A stretch of 64,000 bases of DNA from Kineosporia babensis (lineage in GTDB: Bacteria > Actinomycetota > Actinomycetes > Actinomycetales > Kineosporiaceae), in NCBI RefSeq assembly GCF_021129305.1, contig NZ_JAJOMB010000031.1, positions 21,491 through 85,490 on the forward strand, in the 5' to 3' direction. The position numbers were made by a program, and so were the translations under genes. Positions 33,226 to 42,123 of the stretch are shown in pieces. Position 1 is the first letter of the stretch; each line of letters begins with the position of its first letter. Below the pieces are notes generated by a model. That model was not told the DNA's origin, made no database searches, and was given only the letters and a program-made list of their open reading frames with translations.

Positions 33226-35559
33226 TCACCCCGGAGGTACTTCCCGAGGGGCAAGGGGGAGGTCGGCAAATCGTTTGAGAACGGCTGCGGTGTCGGGATG
33301 GTTCTGGGCGCGGAGAAGATGCAACGCCTGCTGATAGGTGACGTCGGCGGCGGCCAGATCTCCGACAGCGGCCTGGGAGTCGGCCAGGCGGGCGAGGGTG
33401 GATCCCTCACCGCGGGGGCTGGCCAGTTCCCGGAAGAGGTCTGCCGCGCGGCGGTAGCAGTCGATCGCCGTGGGGTAGTTGCCGAGGTGGTGCTCAGCCA
33501 GGGCGATGCTGTCCAGGATCATGGCCTGCGCGCTGCGGTCGGCGGCTTCCTCGGCCAGGGCCAGCGCCTGCCGGCAACTCAGCACGGCCTCGGCGTGCTG
33601 CCCGGTCAGCGTCAACCCCCAGCCCACAGCGTTCAGCGCGAACATCTCACCGTCGCGATGTCCGGCGGCCCGGTAACCAGCCAGGCTCAGACGGACGTGG
33701 GCCAGCGCCTCCTCGTGCTCGTCCCGCAACTCGTGCACCCAGCCGATCATCCGGTGGGTACGGGCCTGACCCAGCTGGGCCGGGCGCTCGCCCGCCCGGG
33801 CGTAGCGTTCCAGGGCCTCGCGCAGGTGGGCGTGCGCTTGTGCGAACTGACTCAGCTCGGCCGCCGCGGTAGCCATCACCAGCTGCGAATAGCCCTGGGC
33901 GGCAGGGTTGCCCAGGCGTTCGGCGGCGCCGAGCCCGACGTCGGTGACCGCCCGCAGATCGTTCCACCGGGCCTGGCGGCGTAGGTAGGACTCCAGGGTC
34001 CAGGCCAGCTGCCAGGCCAGATCATCCAGACCGGCCTGGGCCGACAGGTGGACGGCGGCGAGCAGGGAGGGGAGCTCGCCGCCGATCCATTCCAGGGCCT
34101 GCTGTTCATCGGTGATGTCGATCGGGCCGGCCTCGGCAAGCGCAGTGCCGAGGGGGATCTCGATCGGGTCGTGGGTAGGGTCGATCATGCGCGCGGCGCT
34201 GAAGGCGGTGTGCGTGTAGTGCTGCAGCAGGCGGGTTATCGCGGTTCGGCGTTCCTCCAGGGCTTCGGACAGTTCGCCGGCATAGACGCGCAGCAGGTCG
34301 TGCAGGTGGTAGCGGCCGGGTAGACGTTCGCCGAGCAGGCTGGCGCGGGCCAGTTCGGTCAGCAGCCGGCCAACCTCCGCGGTGGGCCGGCCGGAAAGCG
34401 CAGCGGCGGCGGGCAACGAGATGTCCGGGCCAGGGTGCAGACCCAGCAGGCGGAACAGCCGGGCCGCCGAAATCGAGATCGCCTCGAACGACCAGGAGAA
34501 GACCGCCCGCACGTCGCTGACCTCGTCACCGGCCTCCAGCACGGTCAGTCGCCGGGCGCTCTGACCCAGGTCGGCCGCCAGGACCGCCAGCGGAAAGCTG
34601 CTCTGCTGAGCCCGCGCCGCCGCAACCGCCAGGGCCAGCGGGAGCCCACCACACGCGTCCACAATTCTCTCGACCGCATCCGGCTCGGCCGTGATGCGCT
34701 GAAGGCCGAGCCGGGCGGTGAGCAGCTCCTGGGCCTGCGCCGTCGGTAACGGTTCGAGACGCAGCAGCCGGGCACCGGAGGTGGCGGCCAAGGAGGTCAG
34801 CTGGTTGCGGCTGGTGACCAGGGTCAGGCCACCGGATCCGCCCGGCAGCAGCGCTCTGACCTGGTCGCTGTCGCGGGCGTTGTCCAGCACCACCAGGATC
34901 CGACGGTTGGACAGCAGGCTGCGGTACAGCGCGGCCCGCTGCTCGAGCGAGGCAGGCACCGAGCCGGCCGCGATCCCGAGCGCCTGCAGGAATCCGCGCA
35001 GGATCTCGCTGGGAGCGGCCACCGTGCCGGAACGGTCGAAGCCCCGCAGGTCGGCGTACAGCTGCCCGTCCGGAAATCGGGAGGCCGCGGTGTGCGTCCA
35101 GTTCAGGGCCAGGGTGGTCTTGCCGACGCCGCCCGGGCCCGACACCACCCCGATCACCACGGCATCGCTGTGCGTGAGCTCCAGCAGCTGATCCAGTTGC
35201 CGCAGTTCGGCTTTGCGGCCGGTGAAGCCGGGGATCGCGCCCGGCAGCTGGGTAGGGCGAGGAGCCGGCATCAAGGACGCCGGCGCTGAGGGCTCGTGGT
35301 CGGCCCACCATTGCGCCCGGGCCAGTTCGGTGAAGGCAGCGAGCTCGTCCTCGGCCAGATTGAGCGCCTGGCCGAGCAAACGCACCGACTCCGGCCTGGG
35401 GTAACGCACTTTGCCCCGCTCCAGCTGGCTGACCGAGCGAACGTTCAGACCGGCTTTGGCGGCCAGCTGCTCCTGGGTCAGCCGGGCGGCGACCCGGTGT
35501 CGGCGCAACTGCTCGGGGAACGTCGGCGCGGGATCAGGGCTGGAGACCACCCCCGCCAT
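33226..35559 (-). CDS. XRE - NB-ARC (STAND) - TPR transcriptional regulator
   Basis: 777 residues. An XRE helix-turn-helix (about 14-70, FPEQLRRHRVAARLTQEQLAAKAGLNVRSVSQLERGK) is followed by an NB-ARC STAND ATPase with P-loop SGPGGVGKTTLALNW (about 145), Walker B RILVVLDNARD and the GGLPLALA motif, then TPR repeats from about 490 to the end (QGYSQLVMATAAAELSQFAQAHAHLREAL and later copies). It is the AfsR/GutR-like signalling design: the TPR end senses, ATP drives assembly and the HTH binds DNA. The start is taken as ATG 35559 (MAGVVSSPDPAP); the frame to 35658 continues upstream without support. Targets unknown; the lectin gene is divergent and could be one. Confidence 0.85.
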   Translation of the reverse strand: MAGVVSSPDPAPTFPEQLRRHRVAARLTQEQLAAKAGLNVRSVSQLERGKVRYPRPESVRLLGQALNLAEDELAAFTELARAQWWADHEPSAPASLMPAPRPTQLPGAIPGFTGRKAELRQLDQLLELTHSDAVVIGVVSGPGGVGKTTLALNWTHTAASRFPDGQLYADLRGFDRSGTVAAPSEILRGFLQALGIAAGSVPASLEQRAALYRSLLSNRRILVVLDNARDSDQVRALLPGGSGGLTLVTSRNQLTSLAATSGARLLRLEPLPTAQAQELLTARLGLQRITAEPDAVERIVDACGGLPLALAVAAARAQQSSFPLAVLAADLGQSARRLTVLEAGDEVSDVRAVFSWSFEAISISAARLFRLLGLHPGPDISLPAAAALSGRPTAEVGRLLTELARASLLGERLPGRYHLHDLLRVYAGELSEALEERRTAITRLLQHYTHTAFSAARMIDPTHDPIEIPLGTALAEAGPIDITDEQQALEWIGGELPSLLAAVHLSAQAGLDDLAWQLAWTLESYLRRQARWNDLRAVTDVGLGAAERLGNPAAQGYSQLVMATAAAELSQFAQAHAHLREALERYARAGERPAQLGQARTHRMIGWVHELRDEHEEALAHVRLSLAGYRAAGHRDGEMFALNAVGWGLTLTGQHAEAVLSCRQALALAEEAADRSAQAMILDSIALAEHHLGNYPTAIDCYRRAADLFRELASPRGEGSTLARLADSQAAVGDLAAADVTYQQALHLLRAQNHPDTAAVLKRFADLPLAPREVPPG

Positions 35560-35788
35560 TATGTCCGAAACCCATCCATGTCGGACGCATCGCCGCAGAC
35601 TGGTCGACAAGTGTCGTAGATGCGCGCTGGGCTCTGCCCCAGAACCGAACGTGATCATGCTGGGCCGAACGGATCACGGCGCACAGACAGGCCCGGATTT
35701 CCGGTGCTAGGTTCCGTGCCGTCCAGGGGGGAAACGGCGCCGAAGATCTCGGCGACGGCCTGGGACTTGTTTCACTGGAGGGGTTTTC

Positions 35789-36325
35789 ATGAATCTGCGC
35801 CGTTTTGCGCGAGCAGCCGCCACCACGCTGGCCGCGGCTGGAATCGTCACCGTGGGAATGGTTTCACCGGCGCACGCCGAGAGCCCGGGTCGTACCTACG
35901 ACGACTACCGCGGCAACGTTCCCGTCCACGTGGCCTTCGCGGCCCAGTGGATCAACGCGGGCGACAGCTGGTACTTCGGCAACTCCCGGATGACCATGCA
36001 GACCGACGGCAACCTGGTCATCTACCACCGCTGGGTCAAGGACAACGGCAAGCCCCGGGTGCTGTGGGCCACCGGGACCAACGGCAAGGGCGGGGTCAAG
36101 GTCCGGTTCCAGAAGGACGGCAACTTCGTCATCTACAAGAAGGACGGCAAGACCGCGGTGTGGGCCTCCAAGACGGCGAACAAGTGCAACGACTTCGCCT
36201 GGTCGCCGGTCATCGGTCTGCAGGGCGACGGCAACTTCGTGATCTACTGCGCCCCGGTCCGGGCCGCGGACAACATGCCGGCCGACTCGTTCAAGGTGTT
36301 GTGGTCGCCGAACGTCAAGTCCTAG
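35789..36325 (+). CDS. secreted bulb-type (GNA-like) mannose-binding lectin
   Basis: 178 residues. A signal peptide (1-30, ending SPAHA) precedes a single B-lectin domain. All three QxDxNxVxY-type sugar sites are recognisable: QTDGNLVIY (71-79), QKDGNFVIY (108-116) and QGDGNFVIY (145-153). The middle position has Gly rather than Asp before Asn, as in many bacterial members. C133 and C154 probably form a disulfide. It should bind mannose-type glycans outside the cell. Related lectin domains occur in LlpA-type bacteriocins, but those have two domains, so this may instead be an adhesion or defence lectin. It is monocistronic with its own terminator. Confidence 0.88.
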   Translation: MNLRRFARAAATTLAAAGIVTVGMVSPAHAESPGRTYDDYRGNVPVHVAFAAQWINAGDSWYFGNSRMTMQTDGNLVIYHRWVKDNGKPRVLWATGTNGKGGVKVRFQKDGNFVIYKKDGKTAVWASKTANKCNDFAWSPVIGLQGDGNFVIYCAPVRAADNMPADSFKVLWSPNVKS

Positions 36326-36333
36326 GTGTTTGA

Positions 36334-36363
36334 TGCTCCGCCGGGCCCAGGTCCGGCGGAGCA
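36334..36363 (+). terminator. 11-bp hairpin terminator of the lectin gene
   Basis: TGCTCCGCCGG (36334-36344), an 8-base loop and CCGGCGGAGCA (36353-36363), nine bases after the lectin stop. Confidence 0.8.
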
Positions 36364-36385
36364 CCACCCGGTAGATTCACCCGCT

Positions 36386-36862
36386 GTGCCCCACGACCTG
36401 CCTGCCGCCGCCCGCGCCATCACCCGCGCCACCGTCGAGGCCGTCGACGCCGCCCGCGCCGGTGACCTCGAAGCCTTCACCCGGGCCACCACCGACCTGG
36501 CCGCCTGCGAGCCGGAACAGGTGCGGCTGGCCCTGGGCGTGGTGGTTCGCGACCTGCTGGAGCACCTTCACCCCGACGGTCTGGCTGCCGACGACCTGCA
36601 GGACCTGATCCGCAGCTGCGTGAAGCGGGTGTTCGCCTGGTACCCGCAGGTGGACGTCAACGCGCTGGTCATCGTGATCACCGGCGCGCTGGGCATGCAG
36701 GAGGAAGAGGAACCGCGCTACTCCCCCGCCAACATCGCCCGGCACGCTCCGTTGTTCATCGCCGAACTGTTGTCCCAGCCCCGGCCGACCCTGAGCATCC
36801 AGCAGTACCTCACTGCGGCATTCCAGCAGATCCGCACCGCAGAACTGCACGAAATGCCCTGA
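36386..36862 (+). CDS. conserved hypothetical helical protein
   Basis: 158 residues from GTG 36386 (VPHDLPAAARAITRATVEAVDAARAGDLEAF). It is predicted all-helical and acidic, with no signal. The segments LALGVVVRDLLEHLHPDGLAADDLQDLIRSCVKR and RHAPLFIAELLSQPRPTLSIQQYLTAAFQQI recall uncharacterised actinobacterial proteins. The frame extends to 36326, but that would run through the lectin terminator, so GTG 36386 is preferred. It converges with the gene at 36874. No function assigned. Confidence 0.75.
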   Translation: MPHDLPAAARAITRATVEAVDAARAGDLEAFTRATTDLAACEPEQVRLALGVVVRDLLEHLHPDGLAADDLQDLIRSCVKRVFAWYPQVDVNALVIVITGALGMQEEEEPRYSPANIARHAPLFIAELLSQPRPTLSIQQYLTAAFQQIRTAELHEMP

Positions 36863-36873
36863 CCGTAGGGCCC

Positions 36874-37371
36874 TCAACTCAGCTGGAAGCGCTCGTCACC
36901 GCCCTCACTCAGCTGAAGGCCTTGACCGAGAACCAGTTCCCGGGCGGCCGGGCCGATACTCAGGCCCGGCCCGCACACTTCACTGAGAGCGCCCCACACC
37001 TGATCCGCCTGTTCCGAGGCAGTGCTGCCCGCCAGCCACCCCGCCTGCAGATGCCCCGGCCCGAACAGACCGGCCGGGTGAACAACCGCGGCCTGAAGCT
37101 GAACCAGGGCCTGCACCCTCAGCCCGGGCGTCGCTGACACGCCCGACCCCACCAAGGAACCAGCCGGTGGCTCGGCACCCGCGGGTAACGGCAGGAAGCA
37201 CTGAAACCCGCCACCGCATTCCAGCGCTTCCAGCACGGCGGCATGAGCATGGACAGCGTTCAGACCGGGCCGACTGCACATCCACCAAGCCGACGGCAGT
37301 GCCAAGGCGACCTGCGCCCCAAAGGCGCGTAAATCGTCCTCAATCAACCAGCAGGCCGTACGTCGTTTCAC
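36874..37371 (-). CDS. hypothetical protein
   Basis: 165 residues from GTG 37371 (VKRRTACWLIEDDLRAFGAQ). It is rich in Ala, Gly and Leu, with alternating strands and helices (LNAVHAHAAVLEALECGGGFQCFLPLPAGAEP; VRALVQLQAAVVHPAGLF-like segments) and no recognised motif. No signal peptide. It lies eight bases after the methyltransferase stop on the same strand and is probably cotranscribed with it. Codon use fits its neighbours only moderately, so it is less certain than flanking genes. No function assigned. Confidence 0.5.
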   Translation of the reverse strand: MKRRTACWLIEDDLRAFGAQVALALPSAWWMCSRPGLNAVHAHAAVLEALECGGGFQCFLPLPAGAEPPAGSLVGSGVSATPGLRVQALVQLQAAVVHPAGLFGPGHLQAGWLAGSTASEQADQVWGALSEVCGPGLSIGPAARELVLGQGLQLSEGGDERFQLS

Positions 37372-37378
37372 CCGGCCA

Positions 37379-38116
37379 TCATTCCAAGGGCTTGCGCCAG
37401 ACCGAAACGTGACTGTCGCTGTCCGAGGTGAACGGCGTGCCGACCCAGTCGGCCGTCCGCTGCTCGAAGGTCAGCCCGGCCAGCTGGGCCATCAGATCCA
37501 GCTCGGAGGGCCAGACGTAACGGTAGTTGTGGATGCCGTATTCGTAGGTGCCGTCCGGCCGGCGGTGGAAGTGGTGGGACGACGCCTCCTGGGTGACCAG
37601 GTCGTAGGTGTCGAAACCGCTGTGCTCGGTGCTGATCTCGAACGGAACGGCGATGGTGCCCGGGGGCAGCCGGCGCACCTGGGGCACCCCGACCTCGATC
37701 ACGAACCGCCCGCCGGGAGCCAGGTGACGGGCGGCGTTGCGGAAGCACTCGACCTGGGCGGCCTGCGTGCGCACGTTGCCGATCGTGTTGAAAACCAGGA
37801 ACACCAGGGAGAAACGACCGGGGACGAGCGTGGTGGTCATGTCCCCGACGGTCACCGGGAGTTCTTCTTCGGAGATCTTGGCTCGCAGGCGATCGGTCAT
37901 CGGCTGTGAGAGTTCGATGCCGTGCACCGGAACGCCACGCTGTCTCAGCGGGACACAGACCCGGCCGGTGCCGCTGGCGAACTCCAGTGCCGGACCGCCT
38001 TCGGCCAATTGATGAAGAAAGTCAACGGTTTCGGGAAGTGAGCGCCCTTGTACCTGATCGTCGTAGCCAGAAGCGGTCTTCTCGTCCCAGGTATCGATGT
38101 CATCCACGCCATCCAT
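37379..38116 (-). CDS. class I SAM-dependent methyltransferase
   Basis: 245 residues of the Rossmann-like methyltransferase fold. Motif I is ALEFASGTGRVCVPLRQRG, the acidic residue binding the ribose follows in VHGIELSQPM, then VGDMTTTLVPGRFSLVFLVFNTIGNV and HLAPGGRFVIEVGVP. The C-terminal half (GTYEYGIHNYRYVWPSELDLMAQLAGLTFEQRTADW) is the usual substrate-facing part of small-molecule methyltransferases. It follows the LacI gene by 34 bases and may be at the end of the sugar operon or have its own promoter. Substrate unknown. Confidence 0.85.
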   Translation of the reverse strand: MDGVDDIDTWDEKTASGYDDQVQGRSLPETVDFLHQLAEGGPALEFASGTGRVCVPLRQRGVPVHGIELSQPMTDRLRAKISEEELPVTVGDMTTTLVPGRFSLVFLVFNTIGNVRTQAAQVECFRNAARHLAPGGRFVIEVGVPQVRRLPPGTIAVPFEISTEHSGFDTYDLVTQEASSHHFHRRPDGTYEYGIHNYRYVWPSELDLMAQLAGLTFEQRTADWVGTPFTSDSDSHVSVWRKPLE

Positions 38117-38150
38117 CGTTCACAACGAGCACCTGAGAAGCGAGCGGTTT

Positions 38151-39260
38151 TCAGCTAACGGCCTGCGCCCCGCGCAGCACCGAGGCCAGCGTGCGCCCGG
38201 TGAAGGCCGGCGTGCTCTCGCGCAGTTGCACGTGCCCGGTCACCCGGACCACCTCGGTCGGAGTACCGGCGTCCCGCAGCGCCAGCTCCACCGCACGCAG
38301 TCCCAGCTCCCGTAGCGGCACCCCGACGGTGCTCAGCGCCGGGGTGACGTCGCGCAGCGTCTCGATGTCGTCGAACCCGGCGATAGCCACGTCCTGACCG
38401 GCCACCAGCCCGGCCTCACGAAGCGCAGCGATGGCCCCGACGGCCATCACGTCGTTCACCGCGAACACACACGACACGTCCGGCGCCCGGGCGATCAGCC
38501 GTTGCATCGCCTCGTAGCCGCCGTCCCGGGTGAACGCCGTACGCAGCACGTTCTCGCGAGCCAGGCGGGTGCCGGCCTTGCGCAGCCCGTCGCGGAAGCC
38601 GGCCAGCCGGTCCTGCGAGGTCAGCACGGCCGGGTCGCCCGCCAGCACGGCGAAGTCGCGGTGCCCGAGATCGACCAGAGCCTGAGCCAGGGCCTGGGCG
38701 CCGCCGCGGTTCTCGATCGCCAGCGTGTCCACCGGCAGCACCGGCTGGGTGATCGCCGCGACCCGGCCGCCACCCTCCACGTAGGCCTCGAACTCCCCGA
38801 CCAGGCGTGCGGTGGCGACCTGGTCGGACAACCGGCTACCGACCAGGACGATGGCGCGGGCCCGCTGACGCCGCAGCCGGGCCACGTACTCCAGTTCGGC
38901 CCCGGGCCGGCGCCCGGTGGTCGCGATCGTCACCGCCAGACCCCGCTCCTCGGCCCCGGCGATCACTCCGGCCGCGATCGAGGAGAAGTACGGGTCGGCG
39001 ATGTCGTGCATCACCAGCCCCACCGAATCCGTGCGCCCCCGGGCGACGGCCTGGGCGTTGGGGTTCGGTGCGTAGTCCAGCCGGCGGGCGGCCTCCAGGA
39101 CCCGCTCACGCAGGTCCTCGGCCACCCGCCGGTTCTTGCTGCCGTTCAGTGCCCGCGACGCCGTGGCCAGCGACACCCCTGCCAGGGCGGCCACGTCGGC
39201 GAGCGTCACCAGAGCCACGGCCCCTTGGCTTTCGGCGGGATCTCGGTCCAGGTCGCGCAT
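38151..39260 (-). CDS. LacI-family transcriptional regulator
   Basis: 369 residues from ATG 39260. The HTH (about 17-66) reads VTLADVAALAGVSLATASRALNGSKNRRVAEDLRERVLEAARRLDY, and the periplasmic-binding-like effector domain follows (VGLVMHDIADPYFSSIAAGVIAGAEERG through VAIAGFDDIETLRDVTPALSTVGVP). It probably represses the two divergent operons of the sugar island through the LacI-type palindromes at 46827-46840 and 47039-47052, with the transported sugar or a catabolite as inducer. The frame is open to 39500, but the region upstream of MRDLDRDPAE is shadow of the cupin gene. Confidence 0.92.
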   Translation of the reverse strand: MRDLDRDPAESQGAVALVTLADVAALAGVSLATASRALNGSKNRRVAEDLRERVLEAARRLDYAPNPNAQAVARGRTDSVGLVMHDIADPYFSSIAAGVIAGAEERGLAVTIATTGRRPGAELEYVARLRRQRARAIVLVGSRLSDQVATARLVGEFEAYVEGGGRVAAITQPVLPVDTLAIENRGGAQALAQALVDLGHRDFAVLAGDPAVLTSQDRLAGFRDGLRKAGTRLARENVLRTAFTRDGGYEAMQRLIARAPDVSCVFAVNDVMAVGAIAALREAGLVAGQDVAIAGFDDIETLRDVTPALSTVGVPLRELGLRAVELALRDAGTPTEVVRVTGHVQLRESTPAFTGRTLASVLRGAQAVS

Positions 39261-39300
39261 ACCCGCGATTGTGCCGCAGGAACACCCCGTTGAATGGCCA

Positions 39301-40035
39301 TCAGGGCTGTTCAGAGGGTTGAACCGGAGGCTCGGGAGAACCACCGGGAACCGGGTAGGCGTTGAGATACCCACACATGCCGAACTTCTCCTCGGCCGGC
39401 CGCTCCATCCGCTGCACGGCCGCCTGGCGCAGATGTGAGTGATCTCCCGTGGCCAGGGCGGCCAGCTGGGCCGCGGTCGCGTCGACCGCGGCACCCGCAC
39501 CGGTGGCCAGGATGTTGCGCCAGTCCCCGAGCAGAGAGGTCACCAGCCCGACTGAGGACGCGTGGAACGCCTCGAGCGGGGCGAAGTCACCTTTCTCGGC
39601 GGCCTGGCGCAGAACCTGGAACCCTTCCACCGCCAGATCGCGGCGCGCCCGGGCCCGATCGGCTGTGGGCGCACTGCGTGCCTTCTCGTAGGTCTCCCGG
39701 TCGGTCAGGTGCTCCGGCGGGAAGGTGAGCACGGCGTCCCCGGCCTCGGGCAGGCCGGAGTTCTGCATCAGCACCAGCACCTTCAGGTCGCCGTCGTTGA
39801 CCGCGCGGTGGATCGTGCCCGGGGTGAACCAGACCACGTCCCCGGCACTCAGCGTCTGCTCGGCGAACCCGTCGGTGGTGAGCGTCTGCAGCCGCCCGGC
39901 CCCGGAGACCACGATGTAGGCCTCCGTGCAGCACAGGTGCATGTGGGGCGAGCCGCCGCACAGGCCGTCGAGGGCTTCCCAGGGGTAGACCCGCAGGGCG
40001 CTCAGTCCGACGCCCCCGGGCAGCTGCCCCGTCAC
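39301..40035 (-). CDS. cupin-domain protein
   Basis: 244 residues. A cupin barrel occupies about 10-110, with metal ligands in HMHLCCTEAYIVVSGAGRL (HxHxxxxE) and GTIHRAVNDG. The C-terminal 130 residues are helical (DRARARRDLAVEGFQVLRQAAEKGDFAPLEAF) and of unknown role. It starts at GTG 40035, overlapping the stop of the PmoA-like gene. In this operon it may isomerise or bind a sugar intermediate. No closer family can be named. Confidence 0.75.
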   Translation of the reverse strand: MTGQLPGGVGLSALRVYPWEALDGLCGGSPHMHLCCTEAYIVVSGAGRLQTLTTDGFAEQTLSAGDVVWFTPGTIHRAVNDGDLKVLVLMQNSGLPEAGDAVLTFPPEHLTDRETYEKARSAPTADRARARRDLAVEGFQVLRQAAEKGDFAPLEAFHASSVGLVTSLLGDWRNILATGAGAAVDATAAQLAALATGDHSHLRQAAVQRMERPAEEKFGMCGYLNAYPVPGGSPEPPVQPSEQP

Positions 40036-40931
40036 GAGTCCTGCTCGCCCAGATAGGCCTCGACGTTCTCGCGGGTCCAGGCGCCGTCGGCGATCACGAA
40101 ACGGTGGGCCAGATTCAGCGTCTCACCGTGCGGCAGGATGATCTCGTCGTGGAAGGCCGGGGAGGGCGCCACCACGGGAATCGGGTCGTTGCGCACGAAC
40201 CACTTCAGCTCGCCCTGGGAGCTGGTCCCGGCCACGGTGAGGATCGAGACGTCGCCGTCGATGTCGTCGTTCTGGCCGGTGTACAGCAGCCAGTTCGAGG
40301 GCGTGCCCATCGCCTCCGGGCCGAGGCCGTCCTCGGTGAGCACCTTGCCGCCGGTGAGGTTGCGCCCCATCCGCAGGAACCAGCCGGTGTACCCGGCGTT
40401 CTCGCGGCCGGCGGTGGTCGGGCTGCCCAGTTCCAGGTCGGCACCGCGGATGTTGGTCAGGTCGCTGGCCACGTCGATGGTGTAGGAACCCTTTTCGACG
40501 TCGATGCGGTGCACCCGGATCCGGCGCTTCTCGGTGACCCACTTCTCGCCGCCCTGGGTGATCCAGGTCAGGTCCTCGGTGAGGGTGAGCTCGTCGCCGT
40601 CGTGGTCGATGATCTCGAAGGCGTCGTGCTGCATGCTGCCGACGTTCTCGAGCGGGATGTAGCCCTGCCCGTGCACGTAGGAGTAGCCGCCCCAGAAGTT
40701 CTCCCCGGACACGTGCGACCAGGTCAGCTGCAGACCCTTGTGCCAGCGGTGGTCCCACGGCCGGTAGCCGCTGACCAGGGCGCCGGACAGGGTCCGGATC
40801 GGGTGCAGGTAGGGCTTGGGGGCCTCGAACTGCGGGATGTCGGCGCCGTAGACGTAACGCAGGATCTCCACGGAGCCGACGCCCAGGCCGAGGCTGTGGC
40901 CGTGCTGGTGTTCGACGGTGAGCTTGCTCAA
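40032..40931 (-). CDS. PmoA-family (DUF6807-like) protein
   Basis: 299 residues typical of the PmoA-like family found in carbohydrate loci: FEAPKPYLHPIRTLSGALVSGYRPWDHRWHKGLQLTWSHVSGENFWGG, then SPTTAGRENAGYTGWFLRMGRNLTGG. The name comes from a loose link to methane-oxygenase operons; these soluble proteins are not methane monooxygenase subunits. The many conserved His and Trp residues suggest a carbohydrate-binding or lyase active site. It is preceded by the Gfo/Idh/MocA gene at 19 bases. Its reaction is unknown; its association with dehydrogenase and epimerase genes points to a modified sugar. Confidence 0.8.
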   Translation of the reverse strand: MSKLTVEHQHGHSLGLGVGSVEILRYVYGADIPQFEAPKPYLHPIRTLSGALVSGYRPWDHRWHKGLQLTWSHVSGENFWGGYSYVHGQGYIPLENVGSMQHDAFEIIDHDGDELTLTEDLTWITQGGEKWVTEKRRIRVHRIDVEKGSYTIDVASDLTNIRGADLELGSPTTAGRENAGYTGWFLRMGRNLTGGKVLTEDGLGPEAMGTPSNWLLYTGQNDDIDGDVSILTVAGTSSQGELKWFVRNDPIPVVAPSPAFHDEIILPHGETLNLAHRFVIADGAWTRENVEAYLGEQDS

Positions 40932-40949
40932 GAGTCTTCTCTCCTTGGT

Positions 40950-42050
40950 TCAGGCGCCGAGACGGGAAGGCTGGTAGCGGCCGCCGCCGTCGAGCTGGGT
41001 GTAGAAGGGGTTACCGGGCACCAGTTCCGAGCGCAGCACGGGCTTACCGGTGATCGCCGACTGGTACAGCGCGGTGACCAGTTCCATGGTGCGGCGCCCG
41101 TCGTGACCACTGGCCGGCGGTCGTTCCCCGGCCTCCAGCGCGTCCAGGTACACGGCCAGCTGGGCCACGTGCGAGCTGGCCAGATCTTCCGAAGGCGCCC
41201 AGCCGGCGGCGGTCTCGGCCGGAACTCCGTCGCGGGGAGTCCACTTCCAGTTCGAGTTGTCGTACCCGTACAGGTGCGAGACCTCGACCGTGGCGTCGTC
41301 GAAGTCGAACCGCAGGTAGCTCTCCTGCCGGGGCGAGAGCACACTGTTGATCACCGAGGCCATCGCCCCGTTGGCGAACGAGACCGAGGCGAGTGAGACG
41401 TCCTCGGTCTGTACGTCCCGATCCAAAGTACCCATCAGCGCGCGGATCTCGTGCCAGTCGCCCAGCAGCGAGAGCATCAGGTCCATCTGGTGGATGCCGT
41501 GGCCCATCGCCGGGCCGCCGCCCTCGGTCTCCCACTTGCCCCGCCACGGCACCGCGTAGTAGTCGGTGTCGCGGTACCAGAGCGTGTGGCAGACCGCCAC
41601 GTGCGGGCGTCCCAGCGTCTTCTCGGCGATCTGCTTGCGCAAAGTGCTGGCGGCAGAACCGAACCGGTGCTGGAACACGTAGCCCACGTAGGGGCCTTCA
41701 GGGCCTTCGGCGGCCGCGAGTTCGTCGTACTCCGCCAGCGAGAGCACCGGCGGCTTCTCGCACCACACCCAGGCGCCCGCCGCAAGGCAGGCCAGCACGG
41801 CCTCGCGGTGGGCGATCGGCGGGGTGCAGATCGAGACCAGGTCCGGGCGGGCCTGCTCCAGCATGGAGGCGACATCGGTGTAGGTCTGGGCGATGCCGTG
41901 TTTGGTGGCGAAGGCCTTGGCGCGGTCGGCATCCACGTCCACCACCGCGACGATCTCGGCTCTGTCGCGCTGAGCTTCGTATGCCTGCTGGTGGGCGCCG
42001 GCGATGGCGCCCGCGCCGATGATCGCGACCCGGTACTTGCCGCTGGGCAT
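40950..42050 (-). CDS. Gfo/Idh/MocA-family oxidoreductase (first of two)
   Basis: 366 residues. The N-terminal Rossmann fold has VAIIGAGAIAGAHQQAYEAQ and the acidic VVDVDADRAKA. The family motif EKPP (WVWCEKPPVLSLAEYDEL) carries the catalytic Lys, and the second domain has GKWETEGGGPAMGHGIHQMDLMLSLLGDW with the catalytic His. It oxidises or reduces a ring position of a sugar or inositol with NAD(P). Start ATG 42050 is preceded by AGGAGGAG. It lies downstream of the binding-protein gene in the long minus-strand operon. The second family member is encoded at 47182, so two successive redox steps are likely. Confidence 0.9.
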   Translation of the reverse strand: MPSGKYRVAIIGAGAIAGAHQQAYEAQRDRAEIVAVVDVDADRAKAFATKHGIAQTYTDVASMLEQARPDLVSICTPPIAHREAVLACLAAGAWVWCEKPPVLSLAEYDELAAAEGPEGPYVGYVFQHRFGSAASTLRKQIAEKTLGRPHVAVCHTLWYRDTDYYAVPWRGKWETEGGGPAMGHGIHQMDLMLSLLGDWHEIRALMGTLDRDVQTEDVSLASVSFANGAMASVINSVLSPRQESYLRFDFDDATVEVSHLYGYDNSNWKWTPRDGVPAETAAGWAPSEDLASSHVAQLAVYLDALEAGERPPASGHDGRRTMELVTALYQSAITGKPVLRSELVPGNPFYTQLDGGGRYQPSRLGA

Positions 42051-42123
42051 GAATCTCCTCCTGGCTTGCTGCGGAACCTGTTGCTGTATCGGTGGTTTGA
42101 AACTGGGGACGGGGTTGCTGGCT

